NCBI GenBank assembly: GCA_028275105.1
Contig: JAQCNI010000025.1
Coordinates: 1 to 53,269, forward strand
DNA: 53,269 bases
Reading direction: 5' to 3'
Origin: Halorubrum sp.
GTDB taxonomy: Archaea; Halobacteriota; Halobacteria; Halobacteriales; Haloferacaceae
Part shown: positions 1-7,663 of the stretch, piece after piece
How the letters are laid out: the number at the start of each line of letters is the position of its first letter
How positions within the stretch are numbered: the first letter of the stretch is position 1
Made by a program: the position numbers and the translations under genes
The notes under the pieces: model-generated
Seen by the model: only the letters and a program-made list of their open reading frames with translations
Database searches by the model: none
What the model was told of the DNA's origin: nothing

Positions 1-145
1 AGTGTATCGGATAGCGAGTCAGACAGCAGCAACGACGTTGCCTGTTTCCCACCGTGTCGGCTTCCTCCCCGGCCTACTCGCGTCGTGCTTCCGACCAGTC
101 GGAAGCCCTCGCTCGTTGAGGCCGGGGGCTCCGCCTCGAAAGATG
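1..145 (-). mobile_element. Left end of an IS1341-type (IS200/IS605) element, truncated by the window edge
   Basis: Read on the minus strand, this holds the same left-end design as the complete IS at 45538-47019: a TCAG flank (146-149), 13 nt, then GGAGCC opening a long hairpin. The outer stem CCCCGGCCT/AGGCCGGGG spans roughly 67-126 and an inner stem GCTTCCGAC/GTCGGAAGC lies within 87-108. It contains the family signature CCTCAA...GAGTAGG. In the complete copy tnpB starts about 149 nt after the left end, so here tnpB would begin just outside the window. The element lies directly against the 3' piece of a Fic gene, so it probably inserted into it. The boundary comes from comparison with the other copies. 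Confidence 0.7.
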
Positions 146-265
146 CTGATCGGACAGCTCGAAGAGGACGGACTACTTGAAGAGCTCACCGGGAAAGAGC
201 GCAATCGGTTCTACCGGGCGAGCGAAGTCTTCAAGATCATCAACAAGCCGATCGACCAACTCTGA
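146..265 (+). pseudogene. C-terminal fragment of a Fic-family protein
   Basis: The reading frame from 146 encodes about 39 residues, LIGQLEEDGLLEELTGKERN followed by a Tyr-containing tail ending in KPIDQL. This matches the C-terminal winged-helix-like end of Fic/DOC proteins, where a QL..DGIL.E.TG..RNR.Y pattern is usual. The catalytic HPFxxGNGR motif and everything upstream is missing, because an IS1341-type left end abuts at 145. An N-terminal part may lie left of the window. Family assignment rests on a short tail, so confidence is moderate. Confidence 0.55.
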
Positions 266-354
266 ACGACTGAGCAGAGAGGGCTTGAGGCATGTGCATT
301 GAGATGACCGGCCTCAACTACCACAGGAATCACTTTTGTATTGCGGTATGTGGT

Positions 355-1269
355 TTATTCTTCGATGAATCCCCGAACCGTCTCCAGCGAGCCATCGGCG
401 ATGGCGGCCGTGATCCCGTCGATATCGGCATCTCTGGGGATCTCGTGGGGGTACTTCCGCCCGAAGTACCGGAGCAGGTTCTCGACGTCGCGTGCGAGGA
501 ACTCCCGGGCGTTCTCGTGGCCGACCGGGACTGCCTGTGGCCAGTCGAACACCGTAATCCCGCCCTCGGCGACCGCGACGTTGTGTTCGGACATGTCCGC
601 GTGGACCCAGCCGAGGTCGTAGGTCGTCGACAGCTCCCGGAGCACGAGGTCAAGGACGCCGACCGCTTGGTCCGGCTCCAGTTTCGCGCGGGCGAGTTCG
701 ACCCCGTCGAACTTGTCCATCACGATCGCGTGCCGGTTATGGTCGACGGGACGCGGTACGGAAACGTCCGGGTACAGCGCCTCCATCGCCTCGTACTCCC
801 GTTCGGCGGCCTTGCGTGCGGTGTACATCCAGGAGACGTGGTCCCGGTCGGCGGTGTACTCGCGTTCGCGGTTCACCGCCCGAAAGTTCGTGTACCCCTC
901 GCGGTGGTACTTCAACGCGAGCGGTTTGAACGACTGGACCTCGTACACATCCCCCTCCTTACCGAACCCGAGCGGGGACCCGACGCCGTCTATCGTTTCC
1001 CGCTCGGAGAACGTTCGGAGCGCGAGCGCGTCGTACCCCTCGAACGTCAGCTGGTACCCCTCGTACTGGATCGTTTGCCGTTCGATGAGTTCGCGGTCGA
1101 GACAGCGGTCGAGCCGATACTCGATCTCCTCGGCCGTGAGGTTCGCGTAGTCCGGCAGTTTGTCGCGACGTACCCACTCGGAGAAGCGCATCCCCTGCTC
1201 GACGCCCGAGAGGAGGTAGAAGTCCTCGGGGTCCAGCTCCGCCATGTCGCCGGCGACGTTTCCGACCAT
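355..1269 (-). CDS. rio2: RIO2-type serine/threonine protein kinase
   Basis: This is a cytoplasmic atypical kinase/ATPase of the RIO2 family, which in archaea and eukaryotes acts in late maturation of the small ribosomal subunit. About 304 residues, the usual length. The N-terminal winged helix covers roughly residues 1-90. The kinase part shows the nucleotide loop GFGKEGDVYEV, the catalytic loop WVHADMSEHNV (HxDxxxxN) and the metal-binding VFDWPQAV that replaces DFG in RIO2. The ATG at 1269 (MVGNVAGDM) was chosen because the family starts there and a TATA-like ggtaaaaac box sits about 25 nt upstream near 1291-1299. The open frame runs further upstream but looks non-coding. Confidence 0.95.
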   Translation of the reverse strand: MVGNVAGDMAELDPEDFYLLSGVEQGMRFSEWVRRDKLPDYANLTAEEIEYRLDRCLDRELIERQTIQYEGYQLTFEGYDALALRTFSERETIDGVGSPLGFGKEGDVYEVQSFKPLALKYHREGYTNFRAVNREREYTADRDHVSWMYTARKAAEREYEAMEALYPDVSVPRPVDHNRHAIVMDKFDGVELARAKLEPDQAVGVLDLVLRELSTTYDLGWVHADMSEHNVAVAEGGITVFDWPQAVPVGHENAREFLARDVENLLRYFGRKYPHEIPRDADIDGITAAIADGSLETVRGFIEE

Positions 1270-1450
1270 GCGGGTACTACTCCGGTGATCGGTAAAAACG
1301 ACCCGCGTTCCGGTCAATAAATCGTATGTCGCGATAGTAAACCGGGGACCGTGAGAGTAGGATTCCCGCGCCACCGTGCGCGGGGTAACATTCAACCGTC
1401 GTTCGCGGGCCTGAGGACCTAGACACGAAGACGCAATCGGAGCCTGAAGT

Positions 1451-1636
1451 ATGAGGCTGCTGGCGGACGAGTACGTGCCACCGGCTATTGTTTCTGCCCT
1501 CCGTGGAGAAGGCCACGATGTTGCCGTCATTGGAGATGACGTTGATCTGGGCTCTGAAGACACGGTTCTCTTGGAACTGTTCTCTACGTTCCAAGCAACT
1601 GGCTGTGACTACTTCACAGCACCAGAAACCTGGTGA
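1451..1636 (+). pseudogene. Truncated DUF5615 PIN-like (toxin-type) protein
   Basis: The 61 codons begin MRLLADEYVPPAIVSALRGE, continue with GHDVAVIGDDVDLGS, and match the N-terminus of DUF5615 PIN-like proteins, usually about 110-120 aa (MRxLADExVP..IV.AL...GHDV). The conserved second half, normally an ILTxDxDF segment with further acidic residues, is absent; the frame drifts into LLELFSTFQATG and stops. No antitoxin-like gene is adjacent. I read it as a decayed toxin-type gene, although a short product could still be made. Confidence 0.6.
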
Positions 1637-1781
1637 ACTACAACAGACGGGATGTCCGCCGACGAGCGGGCGTGTTTCCATGCTTGCGCCATCCCACCGC
1701 GACATGATCGCTGGTCGGTCGCGACGCCGCCACCGGACGGGCGAGCACAATCGCTTTCGGGTCGCCGTGCCGAGTACCTCC

Positions 1782-2657
1782 ATGGCTGCGTCGGAGGACG
1801 ACTGGCGGCTGATCCGCGAGGAGCGTCGGCCGGGACCGGAACAGATGGCGCTCGACGAAATCGCCGCCGGAACCGCCGGGGGCGGCGGACCCGCCACGAT
1901 CAGGACGTACCGCTGGGGTCCAAGCTGTCTCACGCTCGGCTACGGACAGGACGCCGGGACGGTCGACTGGACCGCCAGCGAGAGTGCGGGCGCGGACGTC
2001 ACCCGCAGACAGACCGGGGGCGGCGGGATCCATCACGACGCGTTCGGGGACGTCGCCTACTCGATCGCCGTCCCCGCGTCGGCCGTCCCGGGGGAGCTGC
2101 TCGACTGTTACCACCTGCTGTGTGAGCCGATACTGGACGCGTTCGACCGTCTCGGGATCGACGCCGACTACGTCGACGAGGCGGTGCCAGCGCTGTACGA
2201 TCCCGCGTGCTATCTTCGGGAACTTCATCCGGCCCACGACGTCGTTGCCGACGGACGGAAGATCGCCGGCAACGCGCAGTACCGGACCCGCGACGCGGTG
2301 GTCCAGCACGGCTCGTTGACGTTCTCCGTCGACGCGGACGCACACCTCGCGGCGTTCGCGGACCCGCCCGTGACCCCCAAGGCGTTCCGCGAGCGCGTCG
2401 TCGGGATCGACGAACTGGCCGACGTCGATCGCGCTGAGGCCGTGCGGACGCTGGAGGCGTCGCTCGCGTCGTGGGTGGAGTCCGGGGCGTGGTCCGAGGG
2501 TACCCCGGCGAATTCGGGGGTGTCGCCGGCGCTCGGCGACTCGCTCGACCGGAACGGGTCGTGGACGGAGGTGGAACGCGACCGTGCTCGCGACCTCGTC
2601 ACGGAAAAGTACCGCGACGACGACTGGGTACGATCGGGCTCAAAGGACCGCGAGTGA
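1782..2657 (+). CDS. lplA: Lipoate-protein ligase (biotin/lipoate A/B family)
   Basis: The predicted role is ATP-dependent attachment of lipoate (or a related acyl group) to lipoyl domains of 2-oxoacid dehydrogenase or glycine cleavage proteins. About 291 aa. Visible motifs are EQMALDE near the N-terminus, the substrate loop [12 protein letters not shown] (family RRxSGGGxVxHD) and [12 protein letters not shown] with the lysine that contacts lipoyl-AMP. The ATG at 1782 (MAASEDDW) gives the family N-terminus; upstream in-frame codons are compositionally unlike protein. The C-terminal extension ends in a [12 protein letters not shown] helix typical of haloarchaeal members. Specificity for lipoate over octanoate or biotin cannot be read from sequence. 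Confidence 0.88.
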   Translation: MAASEDDWRLIREERRPGPEQMALDEIAAGTAGGGGPATIRTYRWGPSCLTLGYGQDAGTVDWTASESAGADVTRRQTGGGGIHHDAFGDVAYSIAVPASAVPGELLDCYHLLCEPILDAFDRLGIDADYVDEAVPALYDPACYLRELHPAHDVVADGRKIAGNAQYRTRDAVVQHGSLTFSVDADAHLAAFADPPVTPKAFRERVVGIDELADVDRAEAVRTLEASLASWVESGAWSEGTPANSGVSPALGDSLDRNGSWTEVERDRARDLVTEKYRDDDWVRSGSKDRE

Positions 2658-2742
2658 GATCCCGGTGTGGTCCACCGTCTGCCGAAACCGCGCTCCTCGT
2701 CCCTTCCGAAGCGGCTTTTCGTGTCGCCCGCGTGGCATCCGT

Positions 2743-3582
2743 ATGAGCCTGAAGATCGGGGCGCACGTGTCCGTCGCCGGCGGCGTCGACAACGCCGTCA
2801 CGAACCAGACGGAGATCGGCGGCAACTGCGGGCAGATATTCACCCACTCGCCGCAGGTGTGGCAAAACCCGAACATCGACGAAGACGAGGCCGAGGCGTT
2901 CCGGAGCGGCACGAAACGCGACTTGGAGGGGCCGTGGGTGATCCACACCTCCTACCTCGTCAACCTCTGTACGCCCAAGGCGGGGCTCCGCGAGAAGTCG
3001 CTCGACTCGATGCAGCGGGAGGTCGACGCCGCGACGCGGCTGGGTATCCCGTACGTGAACGTCCACCTCGGAGCGCACACGGGCGCGGGAGTCGACGGCG
3101 GCCTCGACAACGCCGCGAGCGTCATCGACGACGTCGATGTGCCCGACGACGTGACGATACTCGTCGAGAGCGACGCCGGCGCGGGGACGAAACTCGGCGG
3201 CGAGTTCGAACACCTCGCGGGCGTGATCGACCGAACCGAGACGGAAATCGACGTCTGTCTCGACACCGCTCACGCGTTCGCCGCCGGCTACGACCTCTCC
3301 TCGCCGGACGCGGTCAACGAGACGCTCGCGGCGTTCGACGACGTCGTCGGGCTCGACCACCTGAAATGTATCCACCTCAACGACTCGAAACACGCCTGCG
3401 GGACCCACAAGGACGAGCACGCGCATATCGGCGAGGGACACGTCGGCGACGCGGGGATGGAGCGGGTGATCAACCACCCGGATCTGCGGGACGTCCCGCT
3501 CGTGTTGGAGACGCCGACGGAGGACGGGCGGGGGTTCGCGTGGAACGTCGACCGCGTGCGGGAACTCCGACACGAGGAATGA
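2743..3582 (+). CDS. nfo: Endonuclease IV (AP endonuclease, Nfo)
   Basis: A base-excision-repair enzyme that cuts 5' of abasic sites through a trinuclear zinc centre in a TIM barrel. About 279 aa, the normal length. It starts [14 protein letters not shown], as the family does. Metal-ligand segments are visible in order: [46 protein letters not shown], the DEHAHIGEG loop and LETPTEDG. The usual E-N-T in the third motif is E-S-D here, a conservative change. A TATA-like ggcttttcg lies about 29 nt before the ATG, so the transcript is probably leaderless. A methyltransferase gene follows 64 nt downstream on the same strand. Confidence 0.95.
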   Translation: MSLKIGAHVSVAGGVDNAVTNQTEIGGNCGQIFTHSPQVWQNPNIDEDEAEAFRSGTKRDLEGPWVIHTSYLVNLCTPKAGLREKSLDSMQREVDAATRLGIPYVNVHLGAHTGAGVDGGLDNAASVIDDVDVPDDVTILVESDAGAGTKLGGEFEHLAGVIDRTETEIDVCLDTAHAFAAGYDLSSPDAVNETLAAFDDVVGLDHLKCIHLNDSKHACGTHKDEHAHIGEGHVGDAGMERVINHPDLRDVPLVLETPTEDGRGFAWNVDRVRELRHEE

Positions 3583-3646
3583 GTCGAGGCGACGCGACAA
3601 ACGGGCCGGATCGGCCCCCGGACGTGAGCGGGAAGCACGGGCCGGA

Positions 3647-4522
3647 ATGAGACGGTTCTCCGCCGACTACCTCGACCACACCCGGGAGGGAATGTGGGAG
3701 GACGGCCGCGAGGCGCTGGCCGACCTCGCGCCGTCGAGTCGGCGACGGATTCTCGACGTCGGCTGCGGGACGGGAGCGTTCACCCGCGTCCTCGCCGAGG
3801 AGGCTGGCTCGGGGGGGACCGTGCTCGGCGTCGACGCGGACACGGACCTGCTCCGGGTTGCCCGGGATCGGACCCACGGGTCCGCGGAGGGGAAGGCCGA
3901 AGACGCCGAGGGGGACCACACAAATGAACGCCCGGACCGCGCGACGCGGCAGTTCCTCGCGGGCGACGCGACCCGGCTGCCGGTCCCGAACGGTGCGGTC
4001 GACCTGGTCGCCTGTCAGGCGCTGCTCAGCAATCTCCCGAATCCGGCCGAAGCCGTCCGGGAGTTCGCGCACGTCTCGACCGACCTCGTCGCCGCCGTCG
4101 AACCGAACAACGCCGACGTCGAAGTCACCTCGACGGTCGACCGCGAGGCCGACCTCGAACGGGATGCCCGCGAGGCGTACCTCGACGGCGTCGGGACCGA
4201 CGTCGCGCTCGGCGATCGGATCCGGTCGCTGTTCGCGGACGCGGGGCTCGTTGACGTCCGGACGCGGCGGTACGTCCACGAGAAGCGGCGGACCCCGCCG
4301 TACTCCGAGACTGCCCTCGAGGCCGCCGCCCGGACCGCATCGGGCGCGGGGCTGGCCGACCACCGCGAGGAGCTCCGCGGCACGCTGTCGGCGGCGGCGT
4401 ACGACGACCTCCGGCGGCGGTGGCGCGAGATGGGCCGGGAGATCGTGTCGGCGATGCGCGACGAGGAGTACGAACGCGTCGAACGCGTCCCCTTCGAGGT
4501 GACGGTCGGCCGGGTTCCATAG
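3647..4522 (+). CDS. Class I SAM-dependent methyltransferase
   Basis: About 291 aa. The SAM-binding motif I is ILDVGCGTGAFTRVLAEE (residues about 35-52), followed by the acidic VLGVDAD motif, LAGDATRLPVPNGAVDLVAC (motifs II/III) and a QALLSNLPNP segment that resembles UbiE/type-11 methyltransferases. The substrate is not evident. Between motifs I and II a charged loop of about 20 residues (GSAEGKAEDAEGDHTNERPD) is longer than in most relatives. The gene lies between endonuclease IV and an SDR gene on the same strand but with no tight coupling. Confidence 0.85.
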   Translation: MRRFSADYLDHTREGMWEDGREALADLAPSSRRRILDVGCGTGAFTRVLAEEAGSGGTVLGVDADTDLLRVARDRTHGSAEGKAEDAEGDHTNERPDRATRQFLAGDATRLPVPNGAVDLVACQALLSNLPNPAEAVREFAHVSTDLVAAVEPNNADVEVTSTVDREADLERDAREAYLDGVGTDVALGDRIRSLFADAGLVDVRTRRYVHEKRRTPPYSETALEAAARTASGAGLADHREELRGTLSAAAYDDLRRRWREMGREIVSAMRDEEYERVERVPFEVTVGRVP

Positions 4523-4571
4523 CGTCGACCGGAACCGGTCGAGTCCCACGGCATCGTGCCGCGGGCCCCGT

Positions 4572-4655
4572 GTCCCCCGGCGTGGCGCCTCCGGCGTCCC
4601 CCGGCGTGGCGCCTCCGGCGTCCCCCGACGTGGCGCCTCCGGCGTCCCCCGACGC
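4572..4655. repeat. 24-bp tandem repeat, about 3.5 units
   Basis: The unit reads GTCCCCCGGCGTGGCGCCTC followed by CGGC. Copies start at 4572, 4596, 4620 and, partially, 4644, with only G/A changes at one position. The period is a multiple of three, and in one plus frame it would encode an Ala/Pro-rich APPASPGV repeat, but no start or promoter supports translation. It sits in the gap between the methyltransferase and the SDR. Confidence 0.85.
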
Positions 4656-4701
4656 CGTGCCGCGTCCGGAAGGCCGAAGTCGCCGCCGACCGTCGGACGG
4701 T

Positions 4702-5319
4702 ATGCCAGCCGCACTCGTCACCGGGTCGTCCCGGGGAATCGGTCGGGCGATCGCGCTTCGGTTCGCCGCCGACGGATACGACGTCGCCGTCAACTACCAC
4801 ACGAGCGACGGGGCCGCCGAGCGAGTCGCCGATGCGGTCCGCGACCGCGGCGGCGAGGCGGTCGTCGTCGGGGCGGACGTCTCCGACGCCGACGCCGCCG
4901 CCCGGTTCGTCGACGCCGCCGTCGACGCGTTTGGCGGCGTGGACCACGTCGTCAACAACGCCGGGATTGACCAGCACGTGTACACCGAGAACCTCGACCC
5001 GGCCGACTTCGACCGAGTCATGGACGTGAACGTCAACTCCGCGTTCACCGTCACGAAGGGTGGACTGATCTCGCTCCCGCGGAGCCATGCGCGGGATTTT
5101 GCCCCGGACGTCCGGGTGAATGCGATCGCGCCCGGCCACGTCGAGACCGACATGACCGACGATCGGACGCCCGAGGAGAAACGCGAGGAGTTGGCGGCGA
5201 TCCCCGCGGACCGGTTCGGGCAGCCGGCGGACATCGCCGACGCGGCCGCGTATCTCCGCGACGCGACGTTCGTCACGGGCGAGACGCTGAACGTCAACGG
5301 CGGCGAGCGGATGGGGTAG
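4702..5319 (+). CDS. Short-chain dehydrogenase/reductase with an internal deletion
   Basis: A Rossmann-fold SDR related to FabG-like 3-oxoacyl reductases. The N-terminal half is canonical: cofactor loop TGSSRGIGRAIA (TGxxxGIG) at about residues 7-18, GADVSD, and NNAG in the VDHVVNNAGID segment. The C-terminal half keeps RVNAIAPGHVETDM and FVTGETLNVNGG. Length is 205 aa against about 245 in relatives. At residues about 114-122 NSAFTVTK runs straight into GGLISL, whereas relatives have about 40 residues between them carrying the catalytic Ser and the YxxxK motif. The deletion is in frame. As written the protein cannot have a normal SDR active site. The start ATG at 4702 gives the family N-terminus. 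Confidence 0.85.
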   Translation: MPAALVTGSSRGIGRAIALRFAADGYDVAVNYHTSDGAAERVADAVRDRGGEAVVVGADVSDADAAARFVDAAVDAFGGVDHVVNNAGIDQHVYTENLDPADFDRVMDVNVNSAFTVTKGGLISLPRSHARDFAPDVRVNAIAPGHVETDMTDDRTPEEKREELAAIPADRFGQPADIADAAAYLRDATFVTGETLNVNGGERMG

Positions 5320-5360
5320 GGGGGACGTTCAACCCGTATCCGAATGGCGCGCCTGGCCCG

Positions 5361-6515
5361 TCAGTACCCCGCCAGTCCGGCCTCGATCCGGTCGAACCCC
5401 TCGTGGAGCCGCTCGGCGGAGTTCGCGAACGAGAGCCGGAGCCGCCCGGGTGCGGTGTCGCCGAACCCGTCCCCGGGGGCGAGCACGACCCCGTGTTCCC
5501 GGGCGAGGTACTTCGCGATCGAGAGCGCGTCATCGTCGATCCCGGGGTCGAGGAAGGCGTAGAACGCTCCCTCCGGCCGGGGACACGAGAGCCCGTCGAT
5601 CCCGGCGACGCGGTCGACGACGAGGTCGCGCCGGTCCTCGAACGCCCGGCACATCTCGTTGAACGGCTCCTGCGGGCCGGTCAGCGCGGCGAGCGCGGCG
5701 TGCTGGGCCACGCTCGACGCGCAGGCGGTCGTCGACTCGCGGGCCGGAACTATCTCGTCGACCAGGTGGCCGTCGGCGGCGAGCCAACCGAGCCGCCAGC
5801 CGGTCATCGCGTACGTCTTCGAGCAGGAGCCGATCGTCACCACGTGGTCCGGCTGGCCGGTGTACGATGCGATCCCCTCGTTCGGCCCCTCGTAGGTGAG
5901 CGCGAGGTACACCTCGTCGGCGATCACGTAGGCGTCGTGGTCGGCGGCGGCCTCAACGACCGCGCGGCACGCATCGCGGTCGAACACGCGGCCGGTCGGG
6001 TTCGACGGCGTCGTCAACACGACCGCCGCGGTGTCGTCGCTCATCGCGTCGATCACGCGGTCGGCGTCGAGGTCGAACCCGGTCTCGGCCGGCATCGGCA
6101 CCTCGTGGAACTCGGCGTCCGCGAGGGTCGCCTGCGTCTCGTAGTTCGGCCACGTCGGTCCCGGGACCAGCAGCTCCTCGTCCGCGGACACCGTCGCGAG
6201 GGTCGTCAGGAGGAGCGCCTCCATGCCGCCGACCGTGACGACGACTTCCTCGGGGGGATGCTCGACGCCGAACCGATCGGAGAGGGTGTCGCTGATCGCG
6301 CGCCGTAGGTCCGGGATGCCGGCGTTGGAGGTGTAGTGGGTCGCCCCGCCGTGTGCGGCCTCGGCGGCGGCGTCGATCACGTGGTCGGGCGTATCGAAGT
6401 CGGGTTCGCCGACCTCGAGCCGGACGAGGTCGCGGTCGAGACGCTCCGCGAGGTCGAACATGACCCGGATGCTGGAGCGCTCGGTCCCCCTGATGCGGGC
6501 GGTCGGGGTGGGCAT
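5361..6515 (-). CDS. Pyridoxal-phosphate aminotransferase, class I/II
   Basis: Fold-type I aminotransferase, 384 aa, the usual length. Recognisable parts are LEVGEPDFDTPDHVIDA, HYTSNAGIPDLRRAI, the VTVGGMEALLL cofactor segment, TTPSNPTGRVF, the YVIADEVYLALTYEG stretch with the PLP-binding Asp and Tyr, and GSCSKTYAMTGWRLGW with the Schiff-base lysine. RLRLSFANS carries the substrate-carboxylate Arg. The amino acid substrate cannot be assigned. A TATA-like caccttttg lies about 28 nt before the ATG at 6515. It is convergent with the SDR, 41 nt away. Confidence 0.92.
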   Translation of the reverse strand: MPTPTARIRGTERSSIRVMFDLAERLDRDLVRLEVGEPDFDTPDHVIDAAAEAAHGGATHYTSNAGIPDLRRAISDTLSDRFGVEHPPEEVVVTVGGMEALLLTTLATVSADEELLVPGPTWPNYETQATLADAEFHEVPMPAETGFDLDADRVIDAMSDDTAAVVLTTPSNPTGRVFDRDACRAVVEAAADHDAYVIADEVYLALTYEGPNEGIASYTGQPDHVVTIGSCSKTYAMTGWRLGWLAADGHLVDEIVPARESTTACASSVAQHAALAALTGPQEPFNEMCRAFEDRRDLVVDRVAGIDGLSCPRPEGAFYAFLDPGIDDDALSIAKYLAREHGVVLAPGDGFGDTAPGRLRLSFANSAERLHEGFDRIEAGLAGY

Positions 6516-6600
6516 ACCGATTACACGGCCAACCGTCCCAAAAGGTGTGGGGTCTCGGAAACCGCGGCCGGCGACGGCGGCGGCGTCGGGTCGGCCCGGA

Positions 6601-7290
6601 TCAGATCATGTCGCCGCGCACCGAGGGTCCCGCCTGATCTGCCCGTCGCGTCGAGATCGTTTCGGCGATCACCTCGGTGACGTCGTCGTCCTCGACGCCG
6701 AGCATTCCGAGCGCATCGGGGAGCGTCGGCATCGCGAACGCGGCGTCCCGGAGCTTCGCGAACGCCTCGTCGTCGCGGCGGCCGTCGGCCCACAGCTGAA
6801 CGCCGCGAGGATCGAGCACCTCGTCGTACGCCTCGCGGGCCAGCGCGCCCTTCAGCCGCTGGGTCACGTTGTCGTCGAAGCTCGCGTTACACACTTCGAG
6901 GTGGATCGGCGCGCCGGCGTCGGGGGCGCCGCGGTCGTCGCCCGCGTGGTCCGAATCCGCCGCGAGCAACTCGGCCGCGAGGCACTTTTCGGGGGCGGCG
7001 TAGCCGTTGTCGCTGGTCCGCACGCGGTCGGGGGTCGCCTCGGCCCACGACGCACGGACCGTCGTGCCGATGCCCTTGACGCCGTACTCGGCCTCGAAGG
7101 CGGTCGCGGCGTCGGCGTCGCCATCGAGCAGGACGTCCTTCGTGAGGTATACGTCGAGGCGATCGATCGGGTCGAGTCCGAGCGCGACGTCCCCGAACGC
7201 CCACACCTCACGAACCGGGACGGGCATGGTCGCGCGCTCGACCCGGTCGACGATCGCCGCCAACCGGTCGACCGCCGCGGCGCGTTTCAT
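6601..7290 (-). CDS. Conserved haloarchaeal protein (DUF7095-like)
   Basis: About 229 aa, soluble and acidic. I recognise it as a conserved haloarchaeal protein of unknown function; the DUF7095 label is from memory. It begins MKRAAAVDRLAAIVDRVERA, with VREVWAFGDVALGLDPIDRL and LDVYLTKDVLLDGD following. The AFGDVALG stretch faintly recalls nucleotidyltransferase-type G(S/D) motifs, but no catalytic pattern is clear. It lies downstream of the PolX/Mut7-C pair in the same direction, 77 nt after the Mut7-C stop. The ATG at 7290 was preferred because the frame further upstream looks non-coding. Confidence 0.75.
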   Translation of the reverse strand: MKRAAAVDRLAAIVDRVERATMPVPVREVWAFGDVALGLDPIDRLDVYLTKDVLLDGDADAATAFEAEYGVKGIGTTVRASWAEATPDRVRTSDNGYAAPEKCLAAELLAADSDHAGDDRGAPDAGAPIHLEVCNASFDDNVTQRLKGALAREAYDEVLDPRGVQLWADGRRDDEAFAKLRDAAFAMPTLPDALGMLGVEDDDVTEVIAETISTRRADQAGPSVRGDMI

Positions 7291-7366
7291 CGCTGGACCG
7301 TACACGATCCGGCCCCATACCGATTGTGTTCCGGGAGCCGACCGGCGACTGCCGGCAGCCGGTCCG

Positions 7367-7663
7367 TCACAAGTCGGCGAGCCGGTCGGCGACGCGCGCC
7401 CAGTGGCTCCCCTTCCAGAACCATCGGCCGCAGTCGTGACAGTGCCAGAATCGCCGCGGGACGTCAGATTCGTCGCGGTCGACGTCGGCGGCGGGATCCG
7501 GAACGTACTCCGGCGGGTCGATCCCGTCGGAGATCCGACCGCACATCCGGAGGTACGTCGCGAGCGTCCCACACATCGCGTCGGCGAGGACCGGCGGGAG
7601 ATCGGCGGCGCTGGCGACGCCCGTATCGCCCCCTTCTCGCCGTTCGCCACGACCACCGACCAT
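7367..7663 (-). CDS. Mut7-C RNase-type protein, internally shortened
   Basis: Mut7-C proteins pair a PIN-like RNase fold with a zinc ribbon and are usually about 150 aa. Here the beginning (LADAMCGTLATYLRMCG, with the first conserved Asp) and the zinc-ribbon end (FWHCHDCGRWFWKGSHW) are clear. The middle that should carry the other PIN acidic residues and the first CxxC pair is missing: YLRMCG is followed at once by RISDGIDPPEYVPDP. At 98 aa it is about 50-60 aa short. Its ATG lies immediately after the PolX stop, so the two are co-transcribed. It is probably not an active nuclease. Confidence 0.75.
   Translation of the reverse strand: MVGGRGERREGGDTGVASAADLPPVLADAMCGTLATYLRMCGRISDGIDPPEYVPDPAADVDRDESDVPRRFWHCHDCGRWFWKGSHWARVADRLADL

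Noticed and set aside
292..1320. Long plus-strand frame opposite the RIO2 gene
   Set aside because: The minus strand encodes a complete RIO2 kinase with all motifs; the plus frame is a codon-bias shadow.
4572..4655. Possible CRISPR-like array
   Set aside because: The 24-bp units are directly contiguous with no spacers and no cas genes are present. No CRISPR array was seen elsewhere in the window.
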